From contig NZ_CP084028.1 in assembly GCF_020181595.1 (NCBI RefSeq), positions 362,909 through 426,908 of the forward strand: a stretch of 64,000 nucleotides of DNA, given 5' to 3'. The DNA comes from [Mycobacterium] vasticus (GTDB taxonomy: Bacteria > Actinomycetota > Actinomycetes > Mycobacteriales > Mycobacteriaceae). Both the position numbers and the translations under genes were made by a program. Under the pieces are notes generated by a model. It had not been told where the DNA came from and searched no databases. It worked only from the letters and a program-made list of their open reading frames with translations. Position 1 is the first letter of the stretch; each line of letters opens with the position of its first letter. Positions 6,468-15,323 of the stretch are shown in pieces.

Positions 6468-9086
6468 ATGAGCGACCGCTGGCCGTTGACGGGTCGCGGA
6501 GAAGAGCTTCAGCTGGTCACCGAGGCACTCGCCGACCATGAGTGGCGGGGTGTTTTGATCGCCGGCCGAGCCGGTGTGGGCAAATCCCGGCTGGCCCGCG
6601 AAGCCGCAGACGCCATGGCCGCTGCGGGCTGGGCGGTCAGCCGGCTTTCCGGGACGGCGACCGGACGCTCGGTTCCGCTGGGTGCGTTCGCGCCCTGGGT
6701 CGACGACTTCGACGCCAACCCGATGGCCATGGCACGCCAGGTCATCACCGAGCTTCGGGCGCGCGCCGGGGACGCACCGCTGCTGCTGGTGGTCGACGAC
6801 GCGCACCTGCTCGACGATCTGTCGGCGCTGGCCCTGCATCAACTCGTGGGGCATGGTGCCGCTTCGGCGGTGGGCGTCATCGCCACCGTCCGTAACGGCG
6901 AACGCCCACCCGATGCGGTGACGACGCTGTGGAAGGACGGTGTGCTGCGACGACTCGAACTGCAACCGCTGTCGCGCCCGGAATCCGACGAGCTGATGGC
7001 CGCGGCCCTGGGCGCCGTCAGCCCGGACTGCCTGACCCGGATGTGGAAACTGACTCGCGGAAACGTGCTGTACCTGCGCCATCTCGTCGACCAGGAACGC
7101 GCGGCGGGCCGACTGGTGTGCGAGTCCGGGCAGTGGCACTGGACGGCTGGATTGTCGGTGTCACCGACCTTGGTCGAGTTGGTCGAATCCCAGATCGGCA
7201 CCGTGCCCGAAGATGTGAGCGAGGTCGTCGACCTGGTGGCGGTCGCCGAACCCATCGATCGGTCCTGCCTGATGACACTGGCCAGCCCGCACGCCGTCGA
7301 GATGGCTGAGGAGCGCGGACTGATCCGGGTGGCGCCGAGCGCCGACGCGGTCTATGTGGGCCACCCGCTGTACGGGGAGATCCGGCTGCAGCAGTGCGGC
7401 CCGCTGCGACTGCGGCGCCTACGCGGCGAGGTGGCGACCGCGATGGCACGCGAGCCCGCGCGGGTGGACCCGCTTCGACTCGGCCTGATGTGGATGGAAT
7501 CGGATCTGCTGCCCGACGCGATGGTGCTGTCGCGGGCCGCCAACATCGCCCGCTCGCGGCTCGATCTCGCGCTGGCCGAGCGGTTTGCGCGCGCGGCCGT
7601 CGAGGCTGGGGGTGGGCCGATGGCCGAACTGCTCCTCGCCTACGTGCTGTTCATGCTCGAGCAGGGCCCGGAAACCGAGAAGATCCTCAGCGCCGTAGAC
7701 GTATCAAGGCTTCCCGCAGCGGGTTTCGTCACCCCGGTGATCCTGCGCTCGGCGAACCTGCTGTGGGTGCTACGACAACCCGAGCAGGCTCGAGAGGTGA
7801 CCGAACAGGCGCTGCACGATGGCGACGACGCCGGGTTGCGCACCTTCCAGGCGGTCCAGCAGGTGTTGGGCGGAAAGCCGGCCGAAACCGTCGACACGCT
7901 GGCCAGGGTGGACCTCGATCGGCTCGACGCATTCGGTCAGACCCTCGGCCGCTGCGCCGACGTCATCGCACTCGGTGATCTGGGCCGGACCAGCCGGGCC
8001 GTGGAGCAGGCCGAGGCCGGGTACGCGGTGATCACCCAATCGCCCCAGGACAGTTTCCAGGGCAGCGGGCTTGCCGAGTTCCACGCCTACGCGCTGCTGG
8101 CTGCCGGCTACATCCAGGACGCCGCCGCCGTTGCCGAAGCCCGCTACCGGCTCTGCGCCGACCTGCCCGGGATGGTGAGCGCCATGGCCGCCGCAACTGT
8201 CGGCATGACCGCCCTCGGCCAGGGGGATCTGCCGACCGCTCTGCGCCGGCTCGGTGGGGCCGCCGCCGGAATCGGCAGCTACGGCGAGATCAGCGGCCTG
8301 TTCTATCGGTTCAAGATCCTGAACACCGAGGCGCTGGCCCGCAGTGGGCAGGTCGATGCCGCCGACACCCAGCTGGCAGCCGTCCGGGACAACCATCATC
8401 CCGCCTACGCCTATGTCGAGACGGGCTACCTGCTGGCCGGTGCGTGGGTGGCGGCGGCTCGCGGCCGGGCCGGTGAGGCACGCCGAATCGCTTCAGGCGC
8501 AGCGAAATTCGCCCGTGACCACGGACAGCTCACCCGCGAGGTGATCGCTTTGCAGACCGCGGTGCAGTTCGGCGACCCCTCGGTCGCCGACCGCTTGGAC
8601 GAACTGGCGGGCACGGTCGAGGGTCCTCGGGCGCCGCTCGCGGCCCGCTATGCGCACGCATTGGCCGACGGCGACAACGACGCCCTGGAGGCGGTGTCCC
8701 AGGAGTTCGAAGCCATCGGTGACGTGCTGGCCGCTGCCGACGCCGTGGCGCAGGCCTCCGCGGGTTACCGCCAGGCCGGCCTTCGTGGCAGCGCGCTGTC
8801 GGCCAGTGCCCGCGCCCGCCAACTCGCCGAGCGCTGCGGCGGGGCCACCAGTCCGGCGCTGGCCGCGGCCAGGATGACGCTTCCGCTGACCGGGCGCGAG
8901 CGCGAGATAGCGCTGCTGGTGGCCCAGGGCCTGTCCAACCGCGACATCGCCGAGGCGATGTCGTTGTCGGTGCGCACGGTGGAGGGCCACGTCTACCGGG
9001 CGACGGTCAAAGCCGGTGTCGCCACCCGAGCCGAATTATCCACAATGGTCCAGCAATTCGACCAGACGCCGGTGCCGCCCGGCTGA
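6468..9086 (+). CDS. LuxR-family transcriptional regulator with AAA/STAND ATPase
   Basis: An 872-residue regulator of the large ATP-binding LuxR (LAL/MalT-like) group. Walker A GRAGVGKS spans residues 33-40 and Walker B LLLVVDDAH about 105-113. A long alpha-helical, TPR-like middle region follows. The C-terminal LuxR helix-turn-helix runs from about 805 to 865 (LTGREREIALLVAQGLSNRDIAEAMSLSVRTVEGHV, here split by the family consensus into GREREI and SNRDIAEAM). Such proteins bind ATP and an inducer in the cytoplasm and then activate nearby promoters. The inducer is unknown. GAGTAGTCG repeats upstream are possible targets. Complete, with normal length. Confidence 0.9.
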   Translation: MSDRWPLTGRGEELQLVTEALADHEWRGVLIAGRAGVGKSRLAREAADAMAAAGWAVSRLSGTATGRSVPLGAFAPWVDDFDANPMAMARQVITELRARAGDAPLLLVVDDAHLLDDLSALALHQLVGHGAASAVGVIATVRNGERPPDAVTTLWKDGVLRRLELQPLSRPESDELMAAALGAVSPDCLTRMWKLTRGNVLYLRHLVDQERAAGRLVCESGQWHWTAGLSVSPTLVELVESQIGTVPEDVSEVVDLVAVAEPIDRSCLMTLASPHAVEMAEERGLIRVAPSADAVYVGHPLYGEIRLQQCGPLRLRRLRGEVATAMAREPARVDPLRLGLMWMESDLLPDAMVLSRAANIARSRLDLALAERFARAAVEAGGGPMAELLLAYVLFMLEQGPETEKILSAVDVSRLPAAGFVTPVILRSANLLWVLRQPEQAREVTEQALHDGDDAGLRTFQAVQQVLGGKPAETVDTLARVDLDRLDAFGQTLGRCADVIALGDLGRTSRAVEQAEAGYAVITQSPQDSFQGSGLAEFHAYALLAAGYIQDAAAVAEARYRLCADLPGMVSAMAAATVGMTALGQGDLPTALRRLGGAAAGIGSYGEISGLFYRFKILNTEALARSGQVDAADTQLAAVRDNHHPAYAYVETGYLLAGAWVAAARGRAGEARRIASGAAKFARDHGQLTREVIALQTAVQFGDPSVADRLDELAGTVEGPRAPLAARYAHALADGDNDALEAVSQEFEAIGDVLAAADAVAQASAGYRQAGLRGSALSASARARQLAERCGGATSPALAAARMTLPLTGREREIALLVAQGLSNRDIAEAMSLSVRTVEGHVYRATVKAGVATRAELSTMVQQFDQTPVPPG

Positions 9087-9104
9087 GTTGGGCAAGATGA
9101 ACCT

Positions 9105-10121
9105 ATGGAATTCCGCTACCTGGGCAACTCCGGCCTGCAGATCTCCGAGATCACCTACGGCAACTGGCTCACCCACGGCTCGCAGGTCGAGAACGACGTC
9201 GCCACCGAGTGCGTGCATGCCGCGCTGGACGCCGGTATCACCACCTTCGACACCGCCGACGTCTACGCCAACGGGCGTGCCGAGGAGGTGCTCGGCGCTG
9301 CGTTGAATGGTCAACGACGCGAGTCGCTGGAGATCTTCACCAAGGTGTACTGGCCGATCGGCCCGGCCCCGCTCGGCAAGAACGACACCGGCCTGTCCCG
9401 CAAGCACATGATGGACGCCATCGACGGGTCGCTGCGCCGGCTGGGCACCGACTACGTCGACCTCTACCAGGCACACCGCTACGACTCCTTCACCCCGCTG
9501 GAGGAGACCATGCAGGCCTTCGCCGACATCGTCCGGGCCGGTAAGGCGCGCTACATCGGGGTCAGCGAGTGGACGCCCGAGCAGATCCGCAACGCGCACG
9601 GGCTGGCCCGCCAGCTCGGCGTCTCGCTGATCTCCAGCCAGCCGCAGTACTCGATGCTGTGGCGGATCATCGAACCCGAGGTGGTCCCGACCTGTCGGGA
9701 ACTGGGCCTGAGTCAGATCGTCTGGTCGCCGATGGCCCAGGGCGTGCTGTCGGGCAAGTACCTGCCGGGCCGGCCGCCGCCGGCCGGGTCGCGGGCCACC
9801 GACGAGAAGGGCGGTGCGAACTTCATCAAACGGTTCATGACCGACGACGTGCTGAGCAGGGTGCAGCAGCTGGCGCCGATCGCCGCAGAGCTGGAGCTCA
9901 CCACCGCACAGTTGGCGATCGCCTGGGTGCTGCAGAACGACAATGTCGCCGCCGCGCTGGTCGGGGCGTCGCGCCCGGAGCAGGTCACCGAGAACGTCAA
10001 GGCATCCGGGGTGCGGATCCCGGACGAAATCCTGGCCCGCATCGACGTGGTGCTGGGTGACGCGGTGACCGCTGACGGCGAATTAGTGGCGAAATCCACT
10101 CCACCGCAACGGATGCTCTGA
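9105..10121 (+). CDS. Aldo/keto reductase, Kv-beta/YghZ-like
   Basis: A 338-residue NADPH-dependent aldo/keto reductase. The tetrad is visible: Asp49, Tyr54 (FDTADVY), Lys80 (FTK) and His124 (QAH). The C-terminal cofactor region GASRPEQVTENVKASG is intact. The long insert after Lys80 (GPAPLGKNDTGLSRKH) and the sequence YVDLYQAHRYD place it with the AKR6/Kv-beta and YghZ group, which reduce small aldehydes such as methylglyoxal. It begins 18 bp after the LuxR-type gene on the same strand and may be cotranscribed. The physiological substrate is not evident. Confidence 0.9.
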   Translation: MEFRYLGNSGLQISEITYGNWLTHGSQVENDVATECVHAALDAGITTFDTADVYANGRAEEVLGAALNGQRRESLEIFTKVYWPIGPAPLGKNDTGLSRKHMMDAIDGSLRRLGTDYVDLYQAHRYDSFTPLEETMQAFADIVRAGKARYIGVSEWTPEQIRNAHGLARQLGVSLISSQPQYSMLWRIIEPEVVPTCRELGLSQIVWSPMAQGVLSGKYLPGRPPPAGSRATDEKGGANFIKRFMTDDVLSRVQQLAPIAAELELTTAQLAIAWVLQNDNVAAALVGASRPEQVTENVKASGVRIPDEILARIDVVLGDAVTADGELVAKSTPPQRML

Positions 10122-10127
10122 TCCGGG

Positions 10128-11861
10128 TCAGGCCGGCGCTGGTTGCCGGCCCCGCACCAGCCTGCCGGGCCGCGCGGCGGTGGGTTTGCCGTTCTCGGCG
10201 ATGATCTCGCCGGCAACCACCGTCGCGACGTAGCCATCTGCGGTCTGATCGAGCCGACGCCCGCCGGCGGGCAGGTCGTAGGTGACCACCGGCCTGTGCA
10301 GACGCAGGTTCTGGTGATCGATCACGTTGAGGTCGGCCTTGTAGCCCACCGCGATCCGGCCCCGGTCCGCAAGGCCCGCGACCTGGGCGGGTACGGACGT
10401 CAATTCGCGGACCGCCACCTCGACGCTGAGGCGCCCGGAAGCGCGGTCGCGTGCCCAGTGCGTCAGAACGTAGGTGGGAAAGCTGGAGTCGCAGATCATC
10501 CCGTAGTGCGCGCCACCGTCACCGAGGCCCAGCACCACGTCATCGCGGCGCATCAGGGTGCCGACGGTGTCCAGGGAGTTGTTCTCGAAGTTGGCCAGTG
10601 CGTCGAGCAGGATCGCGCGGCCGTCGTCGTCGAGCAGCCGATCATAGGCTTCCTCGACGGGGGAGACGCCGCGGGCTTTGGCCCGTGCCGCAATGCTTTT
10701 CGCTTCCTCGGGCTCGTAGTCGGCGTCGTCGTCCAGCGGGAAGGTCCAGTCCCAGGACTGGGCCATGTAGGCGAGCGGATTGGTCGGGACGATACTGGGC
10801 GAGTCGGCCAGAATCTGCTGGCGGACCTCGGGTTTGCGCATTTCGGCGACGCGCTCGGCCAGTGGCAGGCCCGCGATTCTGCGGTAGCTGGGGTACAGCA
10901 CGAACGGGTGGATGCTCAAGTCCAGGCCGACCATGAGGCCGATCGGGCGGGGGAAGACCTGCGCGGTGATCGCGGCGCCGGACCCGTTGGCCGCCTCCAC
11001 CATGGCCATGGCGTCTTGCCAGAGCGGCGGGCCGGTGTTGCCGATCAGCAGGCTGAAGGTCACCGACAGACTTGATTCGATTGCCGCGTCGAAAACCTGT
11101 TGCAGCACAGGCTGATATGCACCGGCGGGCAGATCGGGGACGAACTGGATCAGGCCGCCCCCGCCGTCGGCCAGGCCGCGGCTGATCGCCTGGATCTCGG
11201 CGAATGAGGCGTCGTAGCTGGGGATCTGTGAACCGGCTTTTGTACGGTGGGTCATCAGTCGCGACGACGAGAACCCAAGCGCCCCAGCCTCGGCCGCTTC
11301 GCGGGCCAGCCGGCGCATGTGCTCAAGATCCTCTGGAGTTGCGGGCTCGCGGTCGGCACCGCGCTGGCCCATCACGTAGACCCGCAGCGGTGAATGCGGC
11401 AGGAACGCCGCAACGTCGATGTCCCGGTGACGTTGGTCGACGGCATCCATGAACTGCGGGAACGTCTCCCAGGTCCACGGCAGGCCGTCGGTCATCACCA
11501 CACCGGGAATGTCTTCGACGCCGGACATCAGGTCCACCAGCACGTCGTGGTCGGCCAACCGGCACGGCGCGAAACCCACCCCGCAGTTGCCCATCAACGC
11601 GGTCGTCACGCCATGGGCCGACGAGGGATTGAGGCGATCCGACCAGATCGACTGCCCGTCGTAGTGGGTGTGCAGATCGATGAAACCCGGTGTCACCAGA
11701 AGCCCGGTCGCATCGATCACGTGCTGGGCCCCGCCGGCCCTACCGACCGCCGAACCGATCTCGACGATCACCCCGTCGCGCACCGCGACGTCACCGACGA
11801 ACGGGCTGCCGCCCAGCCCGTCGACGATCGTCCCGTTTCGGACGATGAGGTCGAAACTCAC
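10128..11861 (-). CDS. N-acyl-D-amino-acid deacylase-type amidohydrolase
   Basis: A 577-residue amidohydrolase. The N-terminal beta-sandwich (LIVRNGTIVDG) leads into the metal motif FIDLHTHYDGQ (His64, His66). HGVTTALMGNCGVGFAP is the signature of D-aminoacylases. The C-terminus (GYKADLNVID) returns to the small beta domain. Members hydrolyse N-acyl-D-amino acids or related amides using one or two zinc ions in the cytoplasm. It is convergent with the aldo/keto reductase (6 bp apart) and divergent from the VOC gene. Substrate preference cannot be read from sequence; dihydroorotase-like amidases are an alternative. Confidence 0.85.
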   Translation of the reverse strand: MSFDLIVRNGTIVDGLGGSPFVGDVAVRDGVIVEIGSAVGRAGGAQHVIDATGLLVTPGFIDLHTHYDGQSIWSDRLNPSSAHGVTTALMGNCGVGFAPCRLADHDVLVDLMSGVEDIPGVVMTDGLPWTWETFPQFMDAVDQRHRDIDVAAFLPHSPLRVYVMGQRGADREPATPEDLEHMRRLAREAAEAGALGFSSSRLMTHRTKAGSQIPSYDASFAEIQAISRGLADGGGGLIQFVPDLPAGAYQPVLQQVFDAAIESSLSVTFSLLIGNTGPPLWQDAMAMVEAANGSGAAITAQVFPRPIGLMVGLDLSIHPFVLYPSYRRIAGLPLAERVAEMRKPEVRQQILADSPSIVPTNPLAYMAQSWDWTFPLDDDADYEPEEAKSIAARAKARGVSPVEEAYDRLLDDDGRAILLDALANFENNSLDTVGTLMRRDDVVLGLGDGGAHYGMICDSSFPTYVLTHWARDRASGRLSVEVAVRELTSVPAQVAGLADRGRIAVGYKADLNVIDHQNLRLHRPVVTYDLPAGGRRLDQTADGYVATVVAGEIIAENGKPTAARPGRLVRGRQPAPA

Positions 11862-11908
11862 CCAACCAATCTACGACCGTGTCGGCATCTCGTGCCAGGA
11901 TGGCTGAA

Positions 11909-12286
11909 ATGATCGACCACTTCGGCATCAACTGCACCGACTACGCCGCATCGCAGCAGTTCTACGACACGGTGCTGGCCGTACTCGGCTACACCCGGCA
12001 GCTCGATTTCGGGCCGGCCATCGGGTACGGCCGCGACGGTCACCCGGCATTCTGGATCGCCGACGCCGCCGCGGGTGACGCCTCGGGTCCCAACCGGGAG
12101 ATTCACGTCGCGTTCGCCGCCGCCGACCACGCCCAGGTGCAGGCGTTCTACGACACCGCACTGGCGCTCGGCGCCGAATCGCTGCACGCCCCGCGACTGT
12201 GGCCCGAGTACCACCCCGCCTACTACGGGGCCTTCGTCCGCGATCCCGACGGCAACAACGTCGAGGCCGTCTGCCACCAGGCGTAG
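11909..12286 (+). CDS. VOC-superfamily (glyoxalase/dioxygenase fold) protein
   Basis: A 125-residue single-domain VOC protein: MIDHFGINCTDYAASQQFYD is the first beta-alpha-beta-beta-beta module and AAADHAQVQAFYDTAL the second, ending FVRDPDGNNVEAVCH with a metal-ligand Glu. I chose ATG at 11909 because AGGA (11897-11900) lies 8 nt upstream; an in-frame ATG at 11900 and GTG at 11879 are alternatives. Family members act as glyoxalases, dioxygenases or antibiotic-binding proteins; nothing here decides between them. It is followed 11 bp later by a DinB-fold gene. Confidence 0.82.
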   Translation: MIDHFGINCTDYAASQQFYDTVLAVLGYTRQLDFGPAIGYGRDGHPAFWIADAAAGDASGPNREIHVAFAAADHAQVQAFYDTALALGAESLHAPRLWPEYHPAYYGAFVRDPDGNNVEAVCHQA

Positions 12287-12297
12287 CGTCAGCCGGT

Positions 12298-12819
12298 ATG
12301 ACCGGTACCGACCCGACGGTGGCCCTGCGGGATCTTCTCCGTGACGCGTTCACCCGGCTGATCGAGCACAGCGACGCAGTCACCGACGGACTCACCGAGG
12401 AGGTGGCCCGGTACCGGCCGACGCCGAAGGCCAACAGCATCGCGTGGCTGGTGTGGCACAGCGCCCGGGTGCAGGACATCCAGGTGGCCCAGGTCGCAGG
12501 CGTCGAGCAGGCCTGGACCCGCGACGGCTGGGTGGGCCGGTTCGCCCTTGACCTGCCGCCCGATGACAGCGGGTACGGCCACGGCCCGGCCGAAGTCGCC
12601 AAGGTCGAAGCACCCGCGGAACTGCTGGCCGGCTATTACCGCGGCGTGCACCAGCTGACGCTGGACTACCTCGACGGTGTCACCGCCGACGAGCTGGCCC
12701 GGGTCGTCGACACCCACTGGGACCCGCCCGTCACCGCCGGTGTGCGGCTGGTCAGCGTCATCGACGACTGCGCCCAGCACCTGGGTCAGGCCGCGTATCT
12801 ACGGGGCCTGCAGGACTGA
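12298..12819 (+). CDS. DinB-fold (DUF664-like) putative mycothiol-dependent enzyme
   Basis: A 173-residue four-helix protein. SIAWLVWHSARVQDIQ (His54) and the terminal CAQHLGQAAYLRG (His161) supply two of the expected metal-ligand histidines of DinB/YfiT/DUF664 proteins. In actinobacteria this fold includes mycothiol S-transferases and maleylpyruvate isomerases. The mycothiol pathway is present in this window (mshA), so a thiol-dependent detoxification role is reasonable but inferred. It lies 11 bp after the VOC gene in the same direction. Confidence 0.75.
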   Translation: MTGTDPTVALRDLLRDAFTRLIEHSDAVTDGLTEEVARYRPTPKANSIAWLVWHSARVQDIQVAQVAGVEQAWTRDGWVGRFALDLPPDDSGYGHGPAEVAKVEAPAELLAGYYRGVHQLTLDYLDGVTADELARVVDTHWDPPVTAGVRLVSVIDDCAQHLGQAAYLRGLQD

Positions 12820-12841
12820 CTTGACACCTGTCGAGACCCGG

Positions 12842-12871
12842 TGCGATCCGGATCACAAACCGGACTAGCAT
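12842..12871 (+). promoter_or_regulatory. CRP-like site and -10 element before the aldehyde dehydrogenase
   Basis: TGCGATCCGGATCACA (12842-12857) matches the TGTGA-N6-TCACA consensus of mycobacterial CRP with one mismatch and contains the perfect palindrome GATCCGGATC. TAGCAT (12866-12871) fits TANNNT and ends 7 nt before the ATG at 12879, suggesting a leaderless transcript. A CRP dimer here would cover the core promoter and would more likely repress. Confidence 0.4.
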
Positions 12872-12878
12872 TGCGCCC

Positions 12879-14399
12879 ATGACCACCACGAATCCAGCCC
12901 CCACCTTCTCGGGCACCGACACCGTGCTCAACCCCGCCAGCGGTGAGGTCGCCGGCGAGGTGCGTTGGACCGATGCGTCAGACGTCGAAGGCATTGCCAC
13001 CGGCCTGCGCGCCGCCCAGCGCGAATGGGAGCGCCGCGGCGCCAAGAGCCGGGCCAAGGTGCTGTCCCGTTTCGCGATCTGGCTGGGCGACAACCGCGAC
13101 GAGATCGAGAAGCTGCTGATCGCCGAGACCGGCAAGTCCAGCACCGACGCCGCCCAGGAGGTGCCGCTGCTGATCATGATCCTGTCGTACGTGATCAAGG
13201 TGATGGGCGACGCGGTGGCGCCCGAGGTCCGCCCGGCTTCGCTGCCGGTGATGGCGATCAAGAAGATCGCCATCCACTTCCGGCCGCGCCCGGTGGTCGG
13301 CGTGATCGCGCCGTGGAACTACCCGGTGGCCAACGCACTCATGGATGCCATCGGCGCGCTGGCGGCCGGCTGCGCGGTGCTGCTCAAGCCGTCCGAGCAG
13401 ACCCCGCTCACCGCCGAGCTGCTGGTCCAGGGCTGGCAGGCCGCCGGCGGCCCGGACGTGTTCGCGGTGGTTCAGGGCGCCCGCGAGGTCGCTGAAGCGG
13501 TGATCGACAACTCCGACTACGTGCAGTTCACCGGCTCCACCGCCACCGGCCGCAAGGTCGCCGAGCGGGCCGCGAGCCGGCTGGTGCCCTACAGCCTGGA
13601 ACTGGGCGGCAAAGACCCGATGATCGTCTGCGAGGACGCTGACATCGACCTGGCCGCGCACGCCGCGGTCTGGGGCGCGATGTTCAACGCCGGTCAGACC
13701 TGCGTGTCCGTCGAGCGGGTGTATGTGCTCGACGCCGTCTACGACAAGTTCGTCGCCGCGGTGGTCCGCGACGTGGAGGCGCTGGAGATGGGCTCCGGTG
13801 AGGGGAAGCACTTCGGGTCGCTGATCAGCGATGCGCAGCTGGCCATCGCCGAGCGCCACGTCAACGAGGCGGTCGCCGCCGGGGCGCGTGCGCTGACCGG
13901 CGGTAAGCGTGCGGCGGGTCCGGGTGCCTTCTTCGAGCCCACCGTGCTTGTCGACGTCGATCACTCGATGGCCTGCATGACCGAGGAGACCTTCGGCCCG
14001 ACGCTGCCGATCATGAAGGTCAGCAGCGTCGACGAGGCGATCCGGCTCGCCAACGACAGCGTCTACGGGCTGAGCGCCTCGGTGTTCTCCCGCGATGTCG
14101 CTCGGGCCAAAGACATTGCCCTGCAACTGGATTGTGGAGCGGTGAACGTCAACGACGTGATCTCCAACCTGATGTGCACCACGGCGCCGATGGGCGGCTG
14201 GAAGACCTCGGGTATCGGCGCGCGGTTCGGCGGCGTCGACGGAATCCGCAAGTTCTGCCGGCAGGAGACCGTCGTCGCGCCGCGTACCAACGTGGGGGCC
14301 GGCGGCAACTACTACCACAATTCTCTCAAGGCACTGGCGCGGATGAACGGGCTGATGACCCGGATGGCGCTGGCGCGTCCGCGCCGCACCGCCAAATAG
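12879..14399 (+). CDS. NAD(P)-dependent aldehyde dehydrogenase (succinic semialdehyde type)
   Basis: A 506-residue ALDH-superfamily enzyme with general base Glu241 (LELGGKDP) and nucleophile Cys275 (FNAGQTCVSVERVYV). PWNYPVANALMDAIGALAAG and FTGSTATGRKV form the cofactor site. Nearest annotated relatives by pattern are succinic semialdehyde dehydrogenases and other broad aldehyde oxidisers; the exact substrate is uncertain. It overlaps the start of a membrane-protein gene by 1 bp (TAGTG), so the two are translationally linked. Confidence 0.87.
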   Translation: MTTTNPAPTFSGTDTVLNPASGEVAGEVRWTDASDVEGIATGLRAAQREWERRGAKSRAKVLSRFAIWLGDNRDEIEKLLIAETGKSSTDAAQEVPLLIMILSYVIKVMGDAVAPEVRPASLPVMAIKKIAIHFRPRPVVGVIAPWNYPVANALMDAIGALAAGCAVLLKPSEQTPLTAELLVQGWQAAGGPDVFAVVQGAREVAEAVIDNSDYVQFTGSTATGRKVAERAASRLVPYSLELGGKDPMIVCEDADIDLAAHAAVWGAMFNAGQTCVSVERVYVLDAVYDKFVAAVVRDVEALEMGSGEGKHFGSLISDAQLAIAERHVNEAVAAGARALTGGKRAAGPGAFFEPTVLVDVDHSMACMTEETFGPTLPIMKVSSVDEAIRLANDSVYGLSASVFSRDVARAKDIALQLDCGAVNVNDVISNLMCTTAPMGGWKTSGIGARFGGVDGIRKFCRQETVVAPRTNVGAGGNYYHNSLKALARMNGLMTRMALARPRRTAK

Positions 14400-15232
14400 T
14401 GCGTGCGCTGACGGCGGCGCTGTTCTGGTTGCTGGCCACCGTGAGTCTGGCGGCCGCGGTGCCGACCGCGTGGGCGCAGTACAACCTGATCGACGGTGAC
14501 GGCTATGCGCGCCTTGCCGAACGGGCCGCCGGCCAGCCGGGTCTGCAGGACGCGGTCGCGGCCGAACTCAGCGCCCAGGCCGTGCAGTTGATCCGCGGCG
14601 CGGGTTTCTCCGTCGACCCGTCATCGGTGCGGCGGGCGGCTCGCGAATACACCGCCGGGCCGTCGTTTCCGACGCAGTTCGTCCGCGTCAACCGGGACGG
14701 GCACGCGTGGCTGCTCAACGTCGGCGACCCCGGGCCCTGGGAGATCGACGTGGCGCCGATGCTGCGCGACGACGCGTTCGCCCAACTGCTGTCGGACTAC
14801 CCGGTCACGGTGCCCGCCTCGATGACGGTGCCGTTGACATCGACCTCGACGGAGGTGATACGCCCCGCCGGACTGCACCGGCTTCCGGTGTGGGGACCGA
14901 TGCTCAGCGTGGTGCTGGCCGCAATGACCGGGTTGTGCGCCGTATGCACCCTGGTCGGCGCGCGTCATCGCGGGCGGGCCTTGGCCGGTCTGGGTGTCTC
15001 GGCACTGCTGGTGGGGGCCGGCGCCTGGTCGGTGATAGAAGTGGGGCGGCGCTACCTCGACCAGCTGCTCAACCAGGCCACCGGCGACATTCGCCGGATC
15101 GCCGACGCCATGGTGGACGCCGCCGAGGGCAGCCTGCATCTGTGGCTGAGCCTCACGCTGGCGACCGGCGGGGCGCTGGTGCTGGTGGGCGTGGGTGTCG
15201 CGCTCATGGGTGGGCTGCGCAAGTCCAAATAG
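14399..15232 (+). CDS. Membrane protein with extracytoplasmic N-terminal domain
   Basis: 277 residues from GTG at 14399, which overlaps the TAG of the dehydrogenase gene. The N-terminus is a signal anchor (residues 3-25, AALFWLLATVSLAAAVPTAW). A soluble region of about 130 residues follows. There are hydrophobic segments near 160-185, 192-212 and 248-270, and a short basic tail GGLRKSK. No known domain is recognised. Position suggests coupling to the aldehyde dehydrogenase, but function is unknown. Confidence 0.7.
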   Translation: MRALTAALFWLLATVSLAAAVPTAWAQYNLIDGDGYARLAERAAGQPGLQDAVAAELSAQAVQLIRGAGFSVDPSSVRRAAREYTAGPSFPTQFVRVNRDGHAWLLNVGDPGPWEIDVAPMLRDDAFAQLLSDYPVTVPASMTVPLTSTSTEVIRPAGLHRLPVWGPMLSVVLAAMTGLCAVCTLVGARHRGRALAGLGVSALLVGAGAWSVIEVGRRYLDQLLNQATGDIRRIADAMVDAAEGSLHLWLSLTLATGGALVLVGVGVALMGGLRKSK

Positions 15233-15323
15233 CCACCCAAAGACATGTCGACTGAACGATCGACACCCGTGGGCCGCGCTGATTGCCATAATTGACGATC
15301 AACCACGGGAGGTTGACACGTCC

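Noticed and set aside
15266..15309. CCCGTGG/CCACGGG hairpin as a riboswitch for the membrane protein gene
   Set aside because: Only a 7-bp stem with a 30-nt loop and a promoter-like CATAAT inside the loop; the left arm may not be in the transcript.
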